From Bryobacteraceae bacterium (lineage in GTDB: Bacteria > Acidobacteriota > Terriglobia > Bryobacterales > Bryobacteraceae), in NCBI GenBank assembly GCA_025928545.1, contig JAICJH010000015.1, positions 1-64,000 of the forward strand: a stretch of 64,000 bases of DNA, given 5' to 3'. Below are positions 10,080-19,215 of this stretch, one piece after another. Under the pieces are notes generated by a model. The model was not told the DNA's origin. It saw only the letters and a list, made by a program, of their open reading frames with translations, and did no database searches. Positions within the stretch are counted from its first letter, which is position 1. Each line of letters begins with the position of its first letter. The translations under genes and the position numbers were made by a program.

Positions 10080-11405
10080 CTAATGGATGGGTTTGCCCGC
10101 GATATAAACGGCGCTGATCGCGCGGGTGTTAAGAATATTTTCCATCGGATTTGCGTTGAGCACAACGAGATCGGCCCATTTCGATTTTTCGAGTGTTCCC
10201 AAATCCTTCGCCCCCAGGAATTCCGCACCGCTCTTCGTGGCGGCGACAATTGCCTGCATCGGAGTCAGGCCGGCATCCACCATCGCCTGTAGTTCCCAAT
10301 GGTCTCCGTATCCTGCAAATCTCCCGGGCGGTCCCGTATCCGTGCCCATGCCATATCGGATACCCGCATCCACCAGCTTCTTGAAATTCTTCTTTGCCAT
10401 CTCAAAAAAGGAAGGATATCTGCCGTACAGGGGCGATGACGCGATGGTCTTCTGACGTTCGGGGCTGGACAACAACCGAATCGTCGCCGGAGAAACACCG
10501 CGCACGAAAAACGGATCGGCGATAAACTCCGGAGTCTTGCCGTAGGCGAACATCGATTCCTCGCGGGAAAGAGTCGCCGATTCCTGCCACACGCCGTGCT
10601 TTTTCATCGCGTCGATCAGTGCCTGATCCACAGGCGCATCGCGCACGCTGTGCACAAAGCCGCTGATACCCTGCTCTGTGAGTTTTTTCGCGTCGGCCAG
10701 GTAGAAAATATGGGCGAGCACGCGAAGACCGTGGCGATGCGCGGACTGAATAATGGCTTGACTGATTTCGTATGGCATCTTGGGAAACGTCCCCTGATCG
10801 TCGTCCATCCAGAATTTAATGAAGTCGACTTTTTTCGCGGCCTGCGCGGCCACGGCCGGTTCAATTTCCGAGACCGTTGAAACCTGGCTGTTGACGCCCA
10901 CCAGCCCGCCATATCCGTTCTTGAAGACGAATCCCTGACCCGCGGTGTACACACGCGCAACGGAGGGACGGCCCGCGCGTTGTTCGTCGCGAATCTTGAA
11001 GATGAGATCGGGATCTGTTCCCATACTCATTACCGTGGTCACTCCGTAGGAAGCATACGTCTTCAGATTTTGTTGCAGGTTTTCCAGAGTCTGGTTCTTT
11101 GCGTCCTGAACCATATCGACCGTGGCGCCGAGATGTACGTGGAGATCGATAAGGCCCGGCATCACGAATTTCCCGGTGAGATCGGCTGTTTCGGCGCCGG
11201 AAGGCGGTTTGAGCTGAGAAACCGGGCCAATCCACGCGATGCGCCCGTTGTCGACTACCATCGCCGATTGAGCTATCGGCGCTTTGCCTGTCCCGTCAAT
11301 CAGGGTGAAATTCCTGAGTACGAGGACCTCGCCCTGAACGGGGGCGACAGCGAAAAAAGAACAAACGACGGCGAGTCTAAACAGTCTTCGTGCGGGCATC
11401 TTCAA
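10080..11405 (-). CDS. Amidohydrolase (imidazolonepropionase-like), exported
   Basis: GKFVMPGLIDLHVHLGATVDM...FIKFWMDDDQG...GMGTDTGPPG...LGTLEKSKWADLVVLNANP. Confidence 0.85.
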   Translation of the reverse strand: MKMPARRLFRLAVVCSFFAVAPVQGEVLVLRNFTLIDGTGKAPIAQSAMVVDNGRIAWIGPVSQLKPPSGAETADLTGKFVMPGLIDLHVHLGATVDMVQDAKNQTLENLQQNLKTYASYGVTTVMSMGTDPDLIFKIRDEQRAGRPSVARVYTAGQGFVFKNGYGGLVGVNSQVSTVSEIEPAVAAQAAKKVDFIKFWMDDDQGTFPKMPYEISQAIIQSAHRHGLRVLAHIFYLADAKKLTEQGISGFVHSVRDAPVDQALIDAMKKHGVWQESATLSREESMFAYGKTPEFIADPFFVRGVSPATIRLLSSPERQKTIASSPLYGRYPSFFEMAKKNFKKLVDAGIRYGMGTDTGPPGRFAGYGDHWELQAMVDAGLTPMQAIVAATKSGAEFLGAKDLGTLEKSKWADLVVLNANPMENILNTRAISAVYIAGKPIH

Positions 11406-12054
11406 GAATCCTTTTTGCGCGAGAGGGGTTGAATACGCCGCAGGAACAGAAGCGTGTCAGCACCGCAGACGCCTGTTCGGGAGTGCGCCTGTTTTCCTTC
11501 ACGAAGTCGATCATCTTCTTTGCCAGTGAATGACTGATCATTCCGTGACCGCACATGGTGGAAAGCATCATCACCCTTGAATCCGGCAGTTTATCCGTCT
11601 TACCTTCGAAGCCAAGCGAATACCCCAGGCTGTGTCGCGGAATGCAGGCATGATGACAACACTGCTCGGCTCCGTCGATCGACGTCGAAATGTTTACGCA
11701 GAGTCCGAAGTCTTCCTCATGAACCCTTTTGACAAACTCCTCGGCGGCTACCTTGTTATCGAAAACGGCCGCGCAGGTTGTCGGATCGGTCAGGCCGTCG
11801 ATGACCGCCTTGAAATCGGGCGTGTTGTCGCGCCGCCAATGGCTCAACGGGTTTAGTCCACGGGCCGGACGCAGCGCGCCCCCGTGGCGGGTTTCGCCCA
11901 GATTCACCGGCTTGTACTCTACCGCGATTTCGAGAAACCGGCGCAGGAGTGGAAGGGTATTCTGGACTTGAATTCCCTTGGCAGGAATCGCGAAGATCAC
12001 ATAATCGTCGCGGAAACTCGCGGCATCGCCGGAACGGTGCAAAGTATTGGTCAT
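11377..12054 (-). CDS. Cys-rich conserved protein of unknown function, partner of downstream-coordinate ferredoxin gene
   Basis: No recognised family; ...DGAEQCCHHACIPRHSLGYS...STMCGHGMISHSLAKKMIDFV...LTRFCSCGVFNPSRAKRILEDA; 4-bp overlap with ferredoxin gene. Confidence 0.6.
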   Translation of the reverse strand: MTNTLHRSGDAASFRDDYVIFAIPAKGIQVQNTLPLLRRFLEIAVEYKPVNLGETRHGGALRPARGLNPLSHWRRDNTPDFKAVIDGLTDPTTCAAVFDNKVAAEEFVKRVHEEDFGLCVNISTSIDGAEQCCHHACIPRHSLGYSLGFEGKTDKLPDSRVMMLSTMCGHGMISHSLAKKMIDFVKENRRTPEQASAVLTRFCSCGVFNPSRAKRILEDARTKTV

Positions 12055-12890
12055 GCTTTTGCCAACTCCTTTTCGGGCTCGACGGTGAGTGGGATTACGC
12101 GCCCCATGCCGGTGTTTGTCTTCGCGCGTTCGAGATTATACCCAAGTCGCTCCAGGATGGGGGCAACAATGCGGTCTTCGCCGTCTGGATCGCAGCGAAC
12201 CCCCACCCCGATTGCGACCACGGTGGAAATTCGCTTTTCGACGCTGCGCACAACGTTGATGATTTCCTCAATTCGGTCAGCCGTGACCTTGATCTCGATA
12301 ATGGCGGACATTACCTTTTCGTCGAGGATGTCTTCCCGCAGCGTTCCGGTAGGTACGTCTGTCATGAGCGACGTAATGGGGTTCTTTTTTTCGAAGGCCA
12401 CGTTTACCCGCGCCAGCGCTGAACACATCTCCTGAATTTCGTGAAATCGCACGCCGACGCCCGGCCGGCCCAGTTCGATGGTCAAGCCGGCCTCGCCCAG
12501 TTTCACGCGGCCCGTGATGTCGTTGGTTTTGACTTCCTCCGTACCGCGGCCTTCCACACCGGTGGATTCATGCGGGACTCTGGGATCGGAAAATGCGCGC
12601 CGGACGACTCTCGGCCAAACGAGATCATTCGGCTCGAAGGCGGCGGTCGGACAAACGTCGGGTTCGGGATCGAAGCGGATTCGCATTGCTGCGAAGGTCT
12701 TGCGGACAAGGCGGACCAGGGTTGGAGGAAGGTGTTCCTGGCTCAAGCCGTTGAAACACGTATAGCACTCGACGCATTCATCGTCATTTATCGTGGCGCG
12801 TTGACGGGCCGGATCGATGTAAATTGCTCCCATGGGGCAAACGTAGGTGCAATTCCCGCAAGCTACACATTTATCGGGGTTAATTTTCAT
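12051..12890 (-). CDS. 4Fe-4S dicluster protein with long C-terminal domain of unknown function
   Basis: MKINPDKCVACGNCTYVCPMGAIYIDPARQRATINDDECVECYTCFNG. Confidence 0.75.
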   Translation of the reverse strand: MKINPDKCVACGNCTYVCPMGAIYIDPARQRATINDDECVECYTCFNGLSQEHLPPTLVRLVRKTFAAMRIRFDPEPDVCPTAAFEPNDLVWPRVVRRAFSDPRVPHESTGVEGRGTEEVKTNDITGRVKLGEAGLTIELGRPGVGVRFHEIQEMCSALARVNVAFEKKNPITSLMTDVPTGTLREDILDEKVMSAIIEIKVTADRIEEIINVVRSVEKRISTVVAIGVGVRCDPDGEDRIVAPILERLGYNLERAKTNTGMGRVIPLTVEPEKELAKA

Positions 12891-12955
12891 TTGACTGATT
12901 GCCAATCTTCTGGTGCGTGACACATGGGATAATGTAATGTCACCCCATTGGACGG

Positions 12956-12969
12956 TATGATCTATCATA
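12956..12969. promoter_or_regulatory. Candidate GntR operator (inverted repeat TATGAT-CT-ATCATA)
   Basis: Perfect 6-2-6 inverted repeat between divergent ferredoxin operon and gntR. Confidence 0.5.
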
Positions 12970-13089
12970 GCGCGGACAAGCGCGACGACACAATAGAAAT
13001 GTCCCACGCGGCTGGACCAATGCTGCACTTCTGGTGTAACGTGACAACAGACCGTGACTGCTTACCAATTGAAGAATGTGGGACGTTGA

Positions 13090-13839
13090 ATGACTGAAAA
13101 ATCTGCTGTGGCGACGGAAGGGCGCCCCATAGTCGATGAAGGCAAATCCATTTTGGAGTTTCCCCCGATCCAGCCAGTTTCGCTGACTGATCGCGTGATC
13201 GGCGCCCTCAAGGACGCATTTTTAGAGGGTTTGCTGAAACCAGGCGATCCGATCGTGGAACGCGAAGTAGCGCGCCAGATGAAGGTGGGTACGCCCGTCG
13301 TCAGGGAAGCGTTGATTGCTTTGCAGGGCCAGGGATTTGTCAGGCGGGTAACGAACACGGGCACCTATGTGACCAAGTTTGACGGCGAAGAGGTGCATCA
13401 ACTCTGCATGCTGCGGATCGAGTTCGAAACGATGGCACTGCAGTGGGCCAGAACCCGCGCTACAGCCGAGGATATAGAGCGACTCCAGTTGATGGTCGAT
13501 TCCATCGTCGAGGCGGCCGGCAAAGGCAACCGAAAAGAGTTCATGGAGCGGGATATAGAGTTCCACCGCGCCTGCTGGCGGCTTTCCGGTAATCGTTTTC
13601 TGGCCGAAACGCTGGATCGTTTGATGGCGCCGTTGTTCGCTTTTGTGGTGGTCGCAAGCAGGGCGCAGTTAACTGTGTTCATGGCCCGCGAACACTATGA
13701 TCTGGTGAACGCTCTGCGAGCGCTTCCGGAGCCGGAATTTACCGCGTCGGTCCGAAAAACGCTGAGTGGTATCGCCATGCGCTGGCTGGCTACCGTACCT
13801 CATCCTGCTCCCGAGGATGCCGCGCGCTTGGAGCAGTAA
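13090..13839 (+). CDS. GntR-family transcriptional regulator (FadR/FCD type)
   Basis: SLTDRVIGALKDAFLEGLLKPGDPIVEREVARQMKVGTPVVREALIALQGQGFVRRVTNTGTYV + FCD-like C-terminal domain. Confidence 0.9.
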   Translation: MTEKSAVATEGRPIVDEGKSILEFPPIQPVSLTDRVIGALKDAFLEGLLKPGDPIVEREVARQMKVGTPVVREALIALQGQGFVRRVTNTGTYVTKFDGEEVHQLCMLRIEFETMALQWARTRATAEDIERLQLMVDSIVEAAGKGNRKEFMERDIEFHRACWRLSGNRFLAETLDRLMAPLFAFVVVASRAQLTVFMAREHYDLVNALRALPEPEFTASVRKTLSGIAMRWLATVPHPAPEDAARLEQ

Positions 13840-14006
13840 TCCGGGAGTTGGGCGTCTACAAAGCCGACGCCGCGCGCCTGCGGCGCTGGATATTCATTAA
13901 CCGTTCACCGGCTACAAACCCCCGTTCTTCGCATGTATTAATCCCAGTGGCTGGACCGATGTTTAAACGGCTGCCATTCAAATTAATGCTTGACCACTTA
14001 GGATCG

Positions 14007-14018
14007 ATGATCGATCAT
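14007..14018. promoter_or_regulatory. Candidate GntR operator (palindrome ATGATCGATCAT)
   Basis: Perfect 12-bp palindrome upstream of the cupin gene; matches 12956 site in both half-sites. Confidence 0.45.
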
Positions 14019-14155
14019 ATACTGAGGTCGAGCACTATCGGCTCAGTTTCAGCTGCCCTTTCAAACCGTAGTTAACATCGCTCGCGCAGATAGCTGGATT
14101 TGCCGTCTGCGGGATGCATCGCAAAGAGGGTCCAGCGAAAGGACGGTATTTCCTC

Positions 14156-15256
14156 ATGAACGGGAAGATTCAGGCCGCTCTGTATGCGGCATTTACGGCG
14201 GGCTGCCTTGGCTTGCTCACTGCACAACAACCATCCGATGTTCCGGCTGCCGGAGGCCGCGGGGGACGCGGTCCGGCGCAGACCTGGTACGTCGAAAAGA
14301 CAAAGGGCGGAGTTTATATCCCACCGAATAAGCCGCTGACAAAGCTTTCGGAGCTGAAAGCTAAACATAAGGGGGAACCGGTCTGGAAAGAACTGATCAT
14401 CAAGGATCCGGAGCACCAGGCGGAGTACTTCGGCGCCGTAACCGGCACGAAATTCGCGCCAGAAATGCATCCTGATACCCCCCAAATGATGGTGGTGGTC
14501 GCAGGTGAACTCCACTTCAATATTGAGGGCCAGCAGCCGATCGTCGCAACCCGGGGCGGGATCGTCAACATTCTGAAAACGACCGTTTATTCGTATGAAG
14601 TGGCGGGCACCCAACCGGCCTATTGGGTTGCCATCAACCCGCTGAACTACAAGGTTGTCTATCCCACGGACGGGCCGGCTCCCAAAGCGATGAATGGCGG
14701 CGAGATCATCAAGGTTTCCTTCGGGCATACTCCAACTCCATATCCTGCTGAGGGCACGCTGAACCAGCCGTATTGGAATTTGTTTGAGGCCGCGGCCAAG
14801 TGTAATCAGGCCGGAGTCAAGATTAACGAAGACCACTTGTTCGCAAATCCGCTATACGGCTTTGCAGACGCCAACGATCCGCTGAACACCTGCGCCGCCC
14901 GTGCGGGCGGGGCCGCGGGGGGTTCCGGCGCGGGAGGTGGACGCGGCGGCGGGGGTGGGCGTGGCGGCGGTGGTGGGGGACGCGGCGGTGGAGGTGGGGC
15001 ATTCGATCCCAACTCGACTTTCGGTCATATGCACGCCGGACCGGCGGAATGGTGGATTGTGCAGGTCGGCCATATCAGAGGACAGTTTGAGGGCGCCGGA
15101 GAGTTCATCGGGGAAGAAGGCGACGTTCTTTATGCGACGCCCATGAGCTGGCACCAGATGGGCTTCGTCGGACCGGGTCCTTCCTGCCGCCTCGCCCTGG
15201 GGGCTTACAACCTGATCAACATGGGAAATACCGGCGGCGCGCAGGCAGGCCAGTAA
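14156..15256 (+). CDS. Exported cupin-domain protein with Gly/Arg-rich insert
   Basis: HPDTPQMMVVVAGELHFNIEGQQPIVATRGGIVNI...; second cupin-like segment after GGGRGGGGGRGGGGGGRGGGGG; ...HAGPAEWWIVQVGHIRGQFEGAGEFIGEEGDVLYATPMSWHQMGF. Confidence 0.65.
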   Translation: MNGKIQAALYAAFTAGCLGLLTAQQPSDVPAAGGRGGRGPAQTWYVEKTKGGVYIPPNKPLTKLSELKAKHKGEPVWKELIIKDPEHQAEYFGAVTGTKFAPEMHPDTPQMMVVVAGELHFNIEGQQPIVATRGGIVNILKTTVYSYEVAGTQPAYWVAINPLNYKVVYPTDGPAPKAMNGGEIIKVSFGHTPTPYPAEGTLNQPYWNLFEAAAKCNQAGVKINEDHLFANPLYGFADANDPLNTCAARAGGAAGGSGAGGGRGGGGGRGGGGGGRGGGGGAFDPNSTFGHMHAGPAEWWIVQVGHIRGQFEGAGEFIGEEGDVLYATPMSWHQMGFVGPGPSCRLALGAYNLINMGNTGGAQAGQ

Positions 15257-15325
15257 GCAGCCGGACGCGCTACAGATGGGCCGGCGCCTCGAACGTGATC
15301 GGCCCTTTCTCTTCGAGGAAGACAG

Positions 15326-17536
15326 ATGATTCGCATGACAAAGAAACAGCGGCGGCGGGCGGTCTGGTTGCCCGTATCGGTTTTTTTCGCCGCCGCCGGC
15401 GGGATCGGAGTTTGGCAGCTGACGGCACAGGCGCCTCCCGCGTCGACGCCGGCTCCCGGTGCGGCAGCCACGCCCAGCCTTGCGCTTTCGGGAGCCGTCG
15501 GGCCTTTCATCGTGAAAAATTGCCAGACGTGCCACAACACTGCATTCGCGTCCGGCAGTCTCGACATGCAGCAGCTGCTTGCAATGCCCGATTCGCTCGC
15601 CGCGCATCGCGATTCGTGGGAAGACATTGCGTATAAGATCAAGTCCGGCGAGATGCCGCCGAAAGGCACGACACAGCCTTCGAAAGATGAGCTGGATGCG
15701 GCGCTCGAAACCATTAGCAGGGCCCTCGCTGCAAGCCCTGCCGCGACGCCCGCGCCGAACGTAATGCAGCCTGTGGCGCCTGCGACACCCGACTGGAGCA
15801 CGTTCGGGTACGATCCCCAACGCACGAACTGGGCTCGGGGCGAGACCCGGATCACGCTTAAAACCGCACCGCAATTAAAGCTGAAATGGAGAGTTCAAAC
15901 CGACACGACGCCGAATCCCGTCGACCGTTATTCGACGATGACCGCGCCGATCGTGATCCCCGGCGTGCAGACGAAGGACGGTGTGAAAACACTTGTGTTC
16001 TCGGGAAGCTACGACAATTCCGTTTATGCGATTGACGCCGACTCCGGTCAGATCGTATGGACGCGAAAGTATCCAAATACGGTGCCGCCGAAAATTCCGG
16101 CCACCGGAAACTGCCCGAACAACATGAATGCAACTCCCATGGTGGATAAAAAAACCGGGATTCTGTATTTTCTGCCCACGGACGGCAAGCTGCGCGGGGT
16201 CAGTCTGGCGGACGGCGAGGATCGTTTTCCGGCCACGAGCATCGTTCCGCCTTACACACGGAATTTCAGTCTCAACATGTTCGAAGGCACGATTTTTACT
16301 TCTACCACGCGCGGCTGTCAAAACGAGATTTCGGAGATTGTCGGCATCGATACGACGAATCCGGATCATCCGATTTCCCACTTTTATACGAGTACGGGAA
16401 AGGCCTCGGGGCCCTGGGGCCGCGGCGGCATCGTTGTAACCCCGTTCGGTGTGCTGGCGCAGACCGCCGATGGCGCGTACGATCCGGCGGCGGGCCGATG
16501 GGGCAGCAGCGTCGTCGGTCTCAATAAATTCGGACGCGTGACCGATTCCTTCACACCGATCAACCAGTTCGATCTCGACGCGAGAGACTTCGATCTCGGG
16601 TCCAGCAGTCCGGTGGTATTTCCATTTGCCGATCGGACGCTGGTGGCGGTGAGTGCGAAGGAAGGAGTCATTTATCTTCTCGATGCGAAGAATCTTGGCG
16701 GGAAGGATCACCGCACTCCTCTGTATGCTTCGCCACGCTGGTCGAACGACAGCATGCAATTCTCTATGAACGGCATGTGGAGCGTGATGTCGACATGGCA
16801 GGACGCACAGGGCAAACGATGGCTGCTTGCGCCGTTCTACGGCCCCGAGGCCAAAGCGACCGCAGGGCTCTTCAAAAAGGACCATGGACCCACCGTAAAC
16901 GGACAGCTGATGGCATTTACGGTTGAGGGCACCGGCGCACATCCAACGCTTGTACCACGATGGAAATCCGCCGATCTCGATCTTCCTGGAGTTGCGGTTG
17001 TCGCGAACGACGGCGTCATACTGATTCTGGCTAACGGGGACCGTGCTTCGACACTGCTTCCGGGCGGCCGGGGCCGAGGTGGCGCCACACAGGGCGGTGA
17101 GGACGATGCTTCACTGGCCGCCGGTGGCGCTCGCGGCGGCACGGGTGCGGCGGGAGCTTCCGGTGGGGGCGGACGTGGTGGAGGCGGGCGGGGCGGCCCT
17201 GGCGGAGCGCCACTGGCTCCTGGCGCTTCCCGCGTTTACAACCAGTACGAAGTAAACCCGGCGCAGCCGGGCTTCGAGAGAGATGCGGCTTGGCGCGCAT
17301 CCCAGTTAAGACCCTTTGAAGAAGGCGGTCAAAAGGGGGGGCAGAGGTACTCAGGTGGCAGGGACACTACACACGCAGTCCTTTATGCGCTCGATCCCGC
17401 AACCGGCGATGAGATTTATTCCAGCGGCGACGCCATCGACAGTTGGAATCACTATGGTGAGATTTCCGTCGCCGATGGCAGCGTCTATCTCAGCACCTGG
17501 GATGCACGGGTTTACGCTTTTGGGCTGAAGAAGTAG
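15326..17536 (+). CDS. PQQ-type beta-propeller with N-terminal c-type heme domain (quinohemoprotein-like)
   Basis: IVKNCQTCHNTAFASGSLDMQQLL (CxxCH) followed by WSTFGYDPQRTNWARGE...propeller...GSVYLSTWDARVYAFGLKK. Confidence 0.85.
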   Translation: MIRMTKKQRRRAVWLPVSVFFAAAGGIGVWQLTAQAPPASTPAPGAAATPSLALSGAVGPFIVKNCQTCHNTAFASGSLDMQQLLAMPDSLAAHRDSWEDIAYKIKSGEMPPKGTTQPSKDELDAALETISRALAASPAATPAPNVMQPVAPATPDWSTFGYDPQRTNWARGETRITLKTAPQLKLKWRVQTDTTPNPVDRYSTMTAPIVIPGVQTKDGVKTLVFSGSYDNSVYAIDADSGQIVWTRKYPNTVPPKIPATGNCPNNMNATPMVDKKTGILYFLPTDGKLRGVSLADGEDRFPATSIVPPYTRNFSLNMFEGTIFTSTTRGCQNEISEIVGIDTTNPDHPISHFYTSTGKASGPWGRGGIVVTPFGVLAQTADGAYDPAAGRWGSSVVGLNKFGRVTDSFTPINQFDLDARDFDLGSSSPVVFPFADRTLVAVSAKEGVIYLLDAKNLGGKDHRTPLYASPRWSNDSMQFSMNGMWSVMSTWQDAQGKRWLLAPFYGPEAKATAGLFKKDHGPTVNGQLMAFTVEGTGAHPTLVPRWKSADLDLPGVAVVANDGVILILANGDRASTLLPGGRGRGGATQGGEDDASLAAGGARGGTGAAGASGGGGRGGGGRGGPGGAPLAPGASRVYNQYEVNPAQPGFERDAAWRASQLRPFEEGGQKGGQRYSGGRDTTHAVLYALDPATGDEIYSSGDAIDSWNHYGEISVADGSVYLSTWDARVYAFGLKK

Positions 17537-17649
17537 GTTAGTGGGCTCGTCTTGGCTGGACGTCGCGGCCTCCACTCTCATTCTTTTTCCTCAGCCGTGT
17601 GACTGAAGTCACTGGCAACGCTTCCTCCGGGCATCACAATAAAGTCAGA

Positions 17650-17669
17650 CAAGTTCGATATTGAGCTTG
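17650..17669. promoter_or_regulatory. Candidate operator: 20-bp imperfect palindrome CAAGTTCGAT/ATTGAGCTTG
   Basis: 8 of 10 bp symmetric; about 20 bp upstream of the DUF3079-hemerythrin pair. Confidence 0.4.
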
Positions 17670-17688
17670 CCGGCAAGGAGAAATTGTG

Positions 17689-17919
17689 ATGAGCGACGGG
17701 CTGATGCATCCAAAAAATCCCGAACGGATTTGCTGGGGATGCGGCCTGTACTGTCCCTCGAACGATCTCCGTTGCCGGGAAACCAGACTGCCCCATCCAA
17801 TCGAGATCCTGGGGTATGACTGGGACGCGCCGATAGCCGAGGACGCCTGTGCCGCCGGACCCAACCCGGCTCCAACAGATCAACTGGTCTCGATAACTCT
17901 CACCGGAGCGCAAGCATGA
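17689..17919 (+). CDS. DUF3079-like small Cys-rich protein
   Basis: MSDGLMHPKNPERICWGCGLYCPSNDLRCRETRLPHPIEILGYDW. Confidence 0.75.
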   Translation: MSDGLMHPKNPERICWGCGLYCPSNDLRCRETRLPHPIEILGYDWDAPIAEDACAAGPNPAPTDQLVSITLTGAQA

Positions 17920-18452
17920 TTCAAATCGGACTCTCGCCCGCCACAATCGACGCACCCATTGAACACTTGCTGGCTTGCCATCGCAGAATTGAGCAGCGTC
18001 TCGACACCTTGATCCGCGTGGGCGATCATCTCCGCACTAACCGAGCCGCCGCCCTGAAGGCTATTCGGAATAGTCTGGATTTTCTGGATACAAGCGGTGA
18101 GCTGCATACCGAAGATGAAGAAGAGAGCTTGTTTCCGCGGCTCCGGGAAAAGCTTTCAGCGGCCGAACTGACGTTCGTCGAGTCGCTGGAAACAGACCAC
18201 ACGAAAGCCGCAATAATTTATGCGGAACTTAAAAGCATCGCACTGACGCTGGGGGCGGCGGCTGAACCATCGGCCGAATGTATCGAAAAATATCTCGATC
18301 TTGCTAACAGATTGCGGACCCTCTACGGCAACCACATTCATGCCGAAGACGAGGTCTTCATGGCGTTCGCGGCGCGATACCTCAACGCGCTCGATATTGC
18401 CGAAATCTCGGCTGAAATGCGAACCCGCAGAATAAAAACCCGCGCAGCTTAG
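17916..18452 (+). CDS. Hemerythrin HHE domain protein
   Basis: HLLACHRRIEQRLDTL...HTEDEEESLFPRLRE...LETDHTKA...YGNHIHAEDEVFMAFA; 4-bp overlap with the upstream gene. Confidence 0.85.
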   Translation: MIQIGLSPATIDAPIEHLLACHRRIEQRLDTLIRVGDHLRTNRAAALKAIRNSLDFLDTSGELHTEDEEESLFPRLREKLSAAELTFVESLETDHTKAAIIYAELKSIALTLGAAAEPSAECIEKYLDLANRLRTLYGNHIHAEDEVFMAFAARYLNALDIAEISAEMRTRRIKTRAA

Positions 18453-18709
18453 GAATCGGGGCGCGAATCGCGGTCCACCCGGCGAACGAAGCCATACATG
18501 GCAAGACACGCGGCGCACAAAACGCCGGAGACGATCGCGGCGGGCAGCGCGGTTTCTGGGTGGCCTGCGAGAAAGGTATCGAGCGTCGCGGAGAGCAGCC
18601 AGATTTGAGTGACCAGCAGAATGACGATCAGCGCCGTGATCGCGTCAATCGCGGTCAGTCCGCGTCGCTGGCCCGGAATGTTGCGAGTGCTGGGACGATG
18701 CGCCATCAT
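18449..18709 (-). CDS. Small 2-TM membrane protein (DUF6755-like)
   Basis: GLTAIDAITALIVILLVTQIWLLSATLDTFLAGHPETALPAAIVSGVLCAACLAMYGFVRRVDR; overlaps Rieske stop. Confidence 0.6.
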   Translation of the reverse strand: MMAHRPSTRNIPGQRRGLTAIDAITALIVILLVTQIWLLSATLDTFLAGHPETALPAAIVSGVLCAACLAMYGFVRRVDRDSRPDS

Positions 18710-19215
18710 CAGGCTCCGGAGTCCATTTCGATTGCGATGAGTTGATCCCCGCTTCGTTCCAGAACAACACGAGGAAGCGGACGGGTGGGCGGACCCTGCA
18801 ACACAGAGCCGTCCTTCACGGAAAAATAGCCCTGATGGCAGGGGCACTCCAACCGATTCTGCTCGCGCGCGTAGAAAACCGCACAGGAGAGATGGGTGCA
18901 CTTCTGGCTATAGGCAACATAGGAGTCTTCCGCGGTCCGAATCATGATGCACTGCTCACCGGGGTTCGGGTATTGGAATAATTTCACGCCTCCGACGGGG
19001 ATCTCGCCGGCCTGTGCGACCGCGCTGCGGTTGTAAACGGGCGCCTTGCGAAGCCAACTCTTCCCCAGTATCCAGAGATTGCCGGCGAACATTCCGATGC
19101 TTCCCAAAGTGAGAAACTTCGCGAGTTGCCGTCTGCTCACGTAGCGTTCATCGGCTTTTGAAACCGAGAACTCGTCGCGCCAGAGTGGTTCCCGTTCCTT
19201 TGTCCGATCAGCCAT
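18709..19215 (-). CDS. Rieske [2Fe-2S] protein, membrane anchored
   Basis: CTHLSCAVFYAREQNRLECPCHQGYFSVKDGSVLQGPPTRPLP (C-x-H...C-x2-H). Confidence 0.9.
   Translation of the reverse strand: MADRTKEREPLWRDEFSVSKADERYVSRRQLAKFLTLGSIGMFAGNLWILGKSWLRKAPVYNRSAVAQAGEIPVGGVKLFQYPNPGEQCIMIRTAEDSYVAYSQKCTHLSCAVFYAREQNRLECPCHQGYFSVKDGSVLQGPPTRPLPRVVLERSGDQLIAIEMDSGA

Noticed and set aside
14925-15000. G-rich tract that could form G-quadruplexes
   Set aside because: Explained by codons for the Gly/Arg-rich insert of the cupin protein; no independent evidence of a regulatory role
15875-16942. 355-aa minus-strand ORF
   Set aside because: Antisense to the PQQ-cytochrome gene, which has CxxCH and propeller motifs
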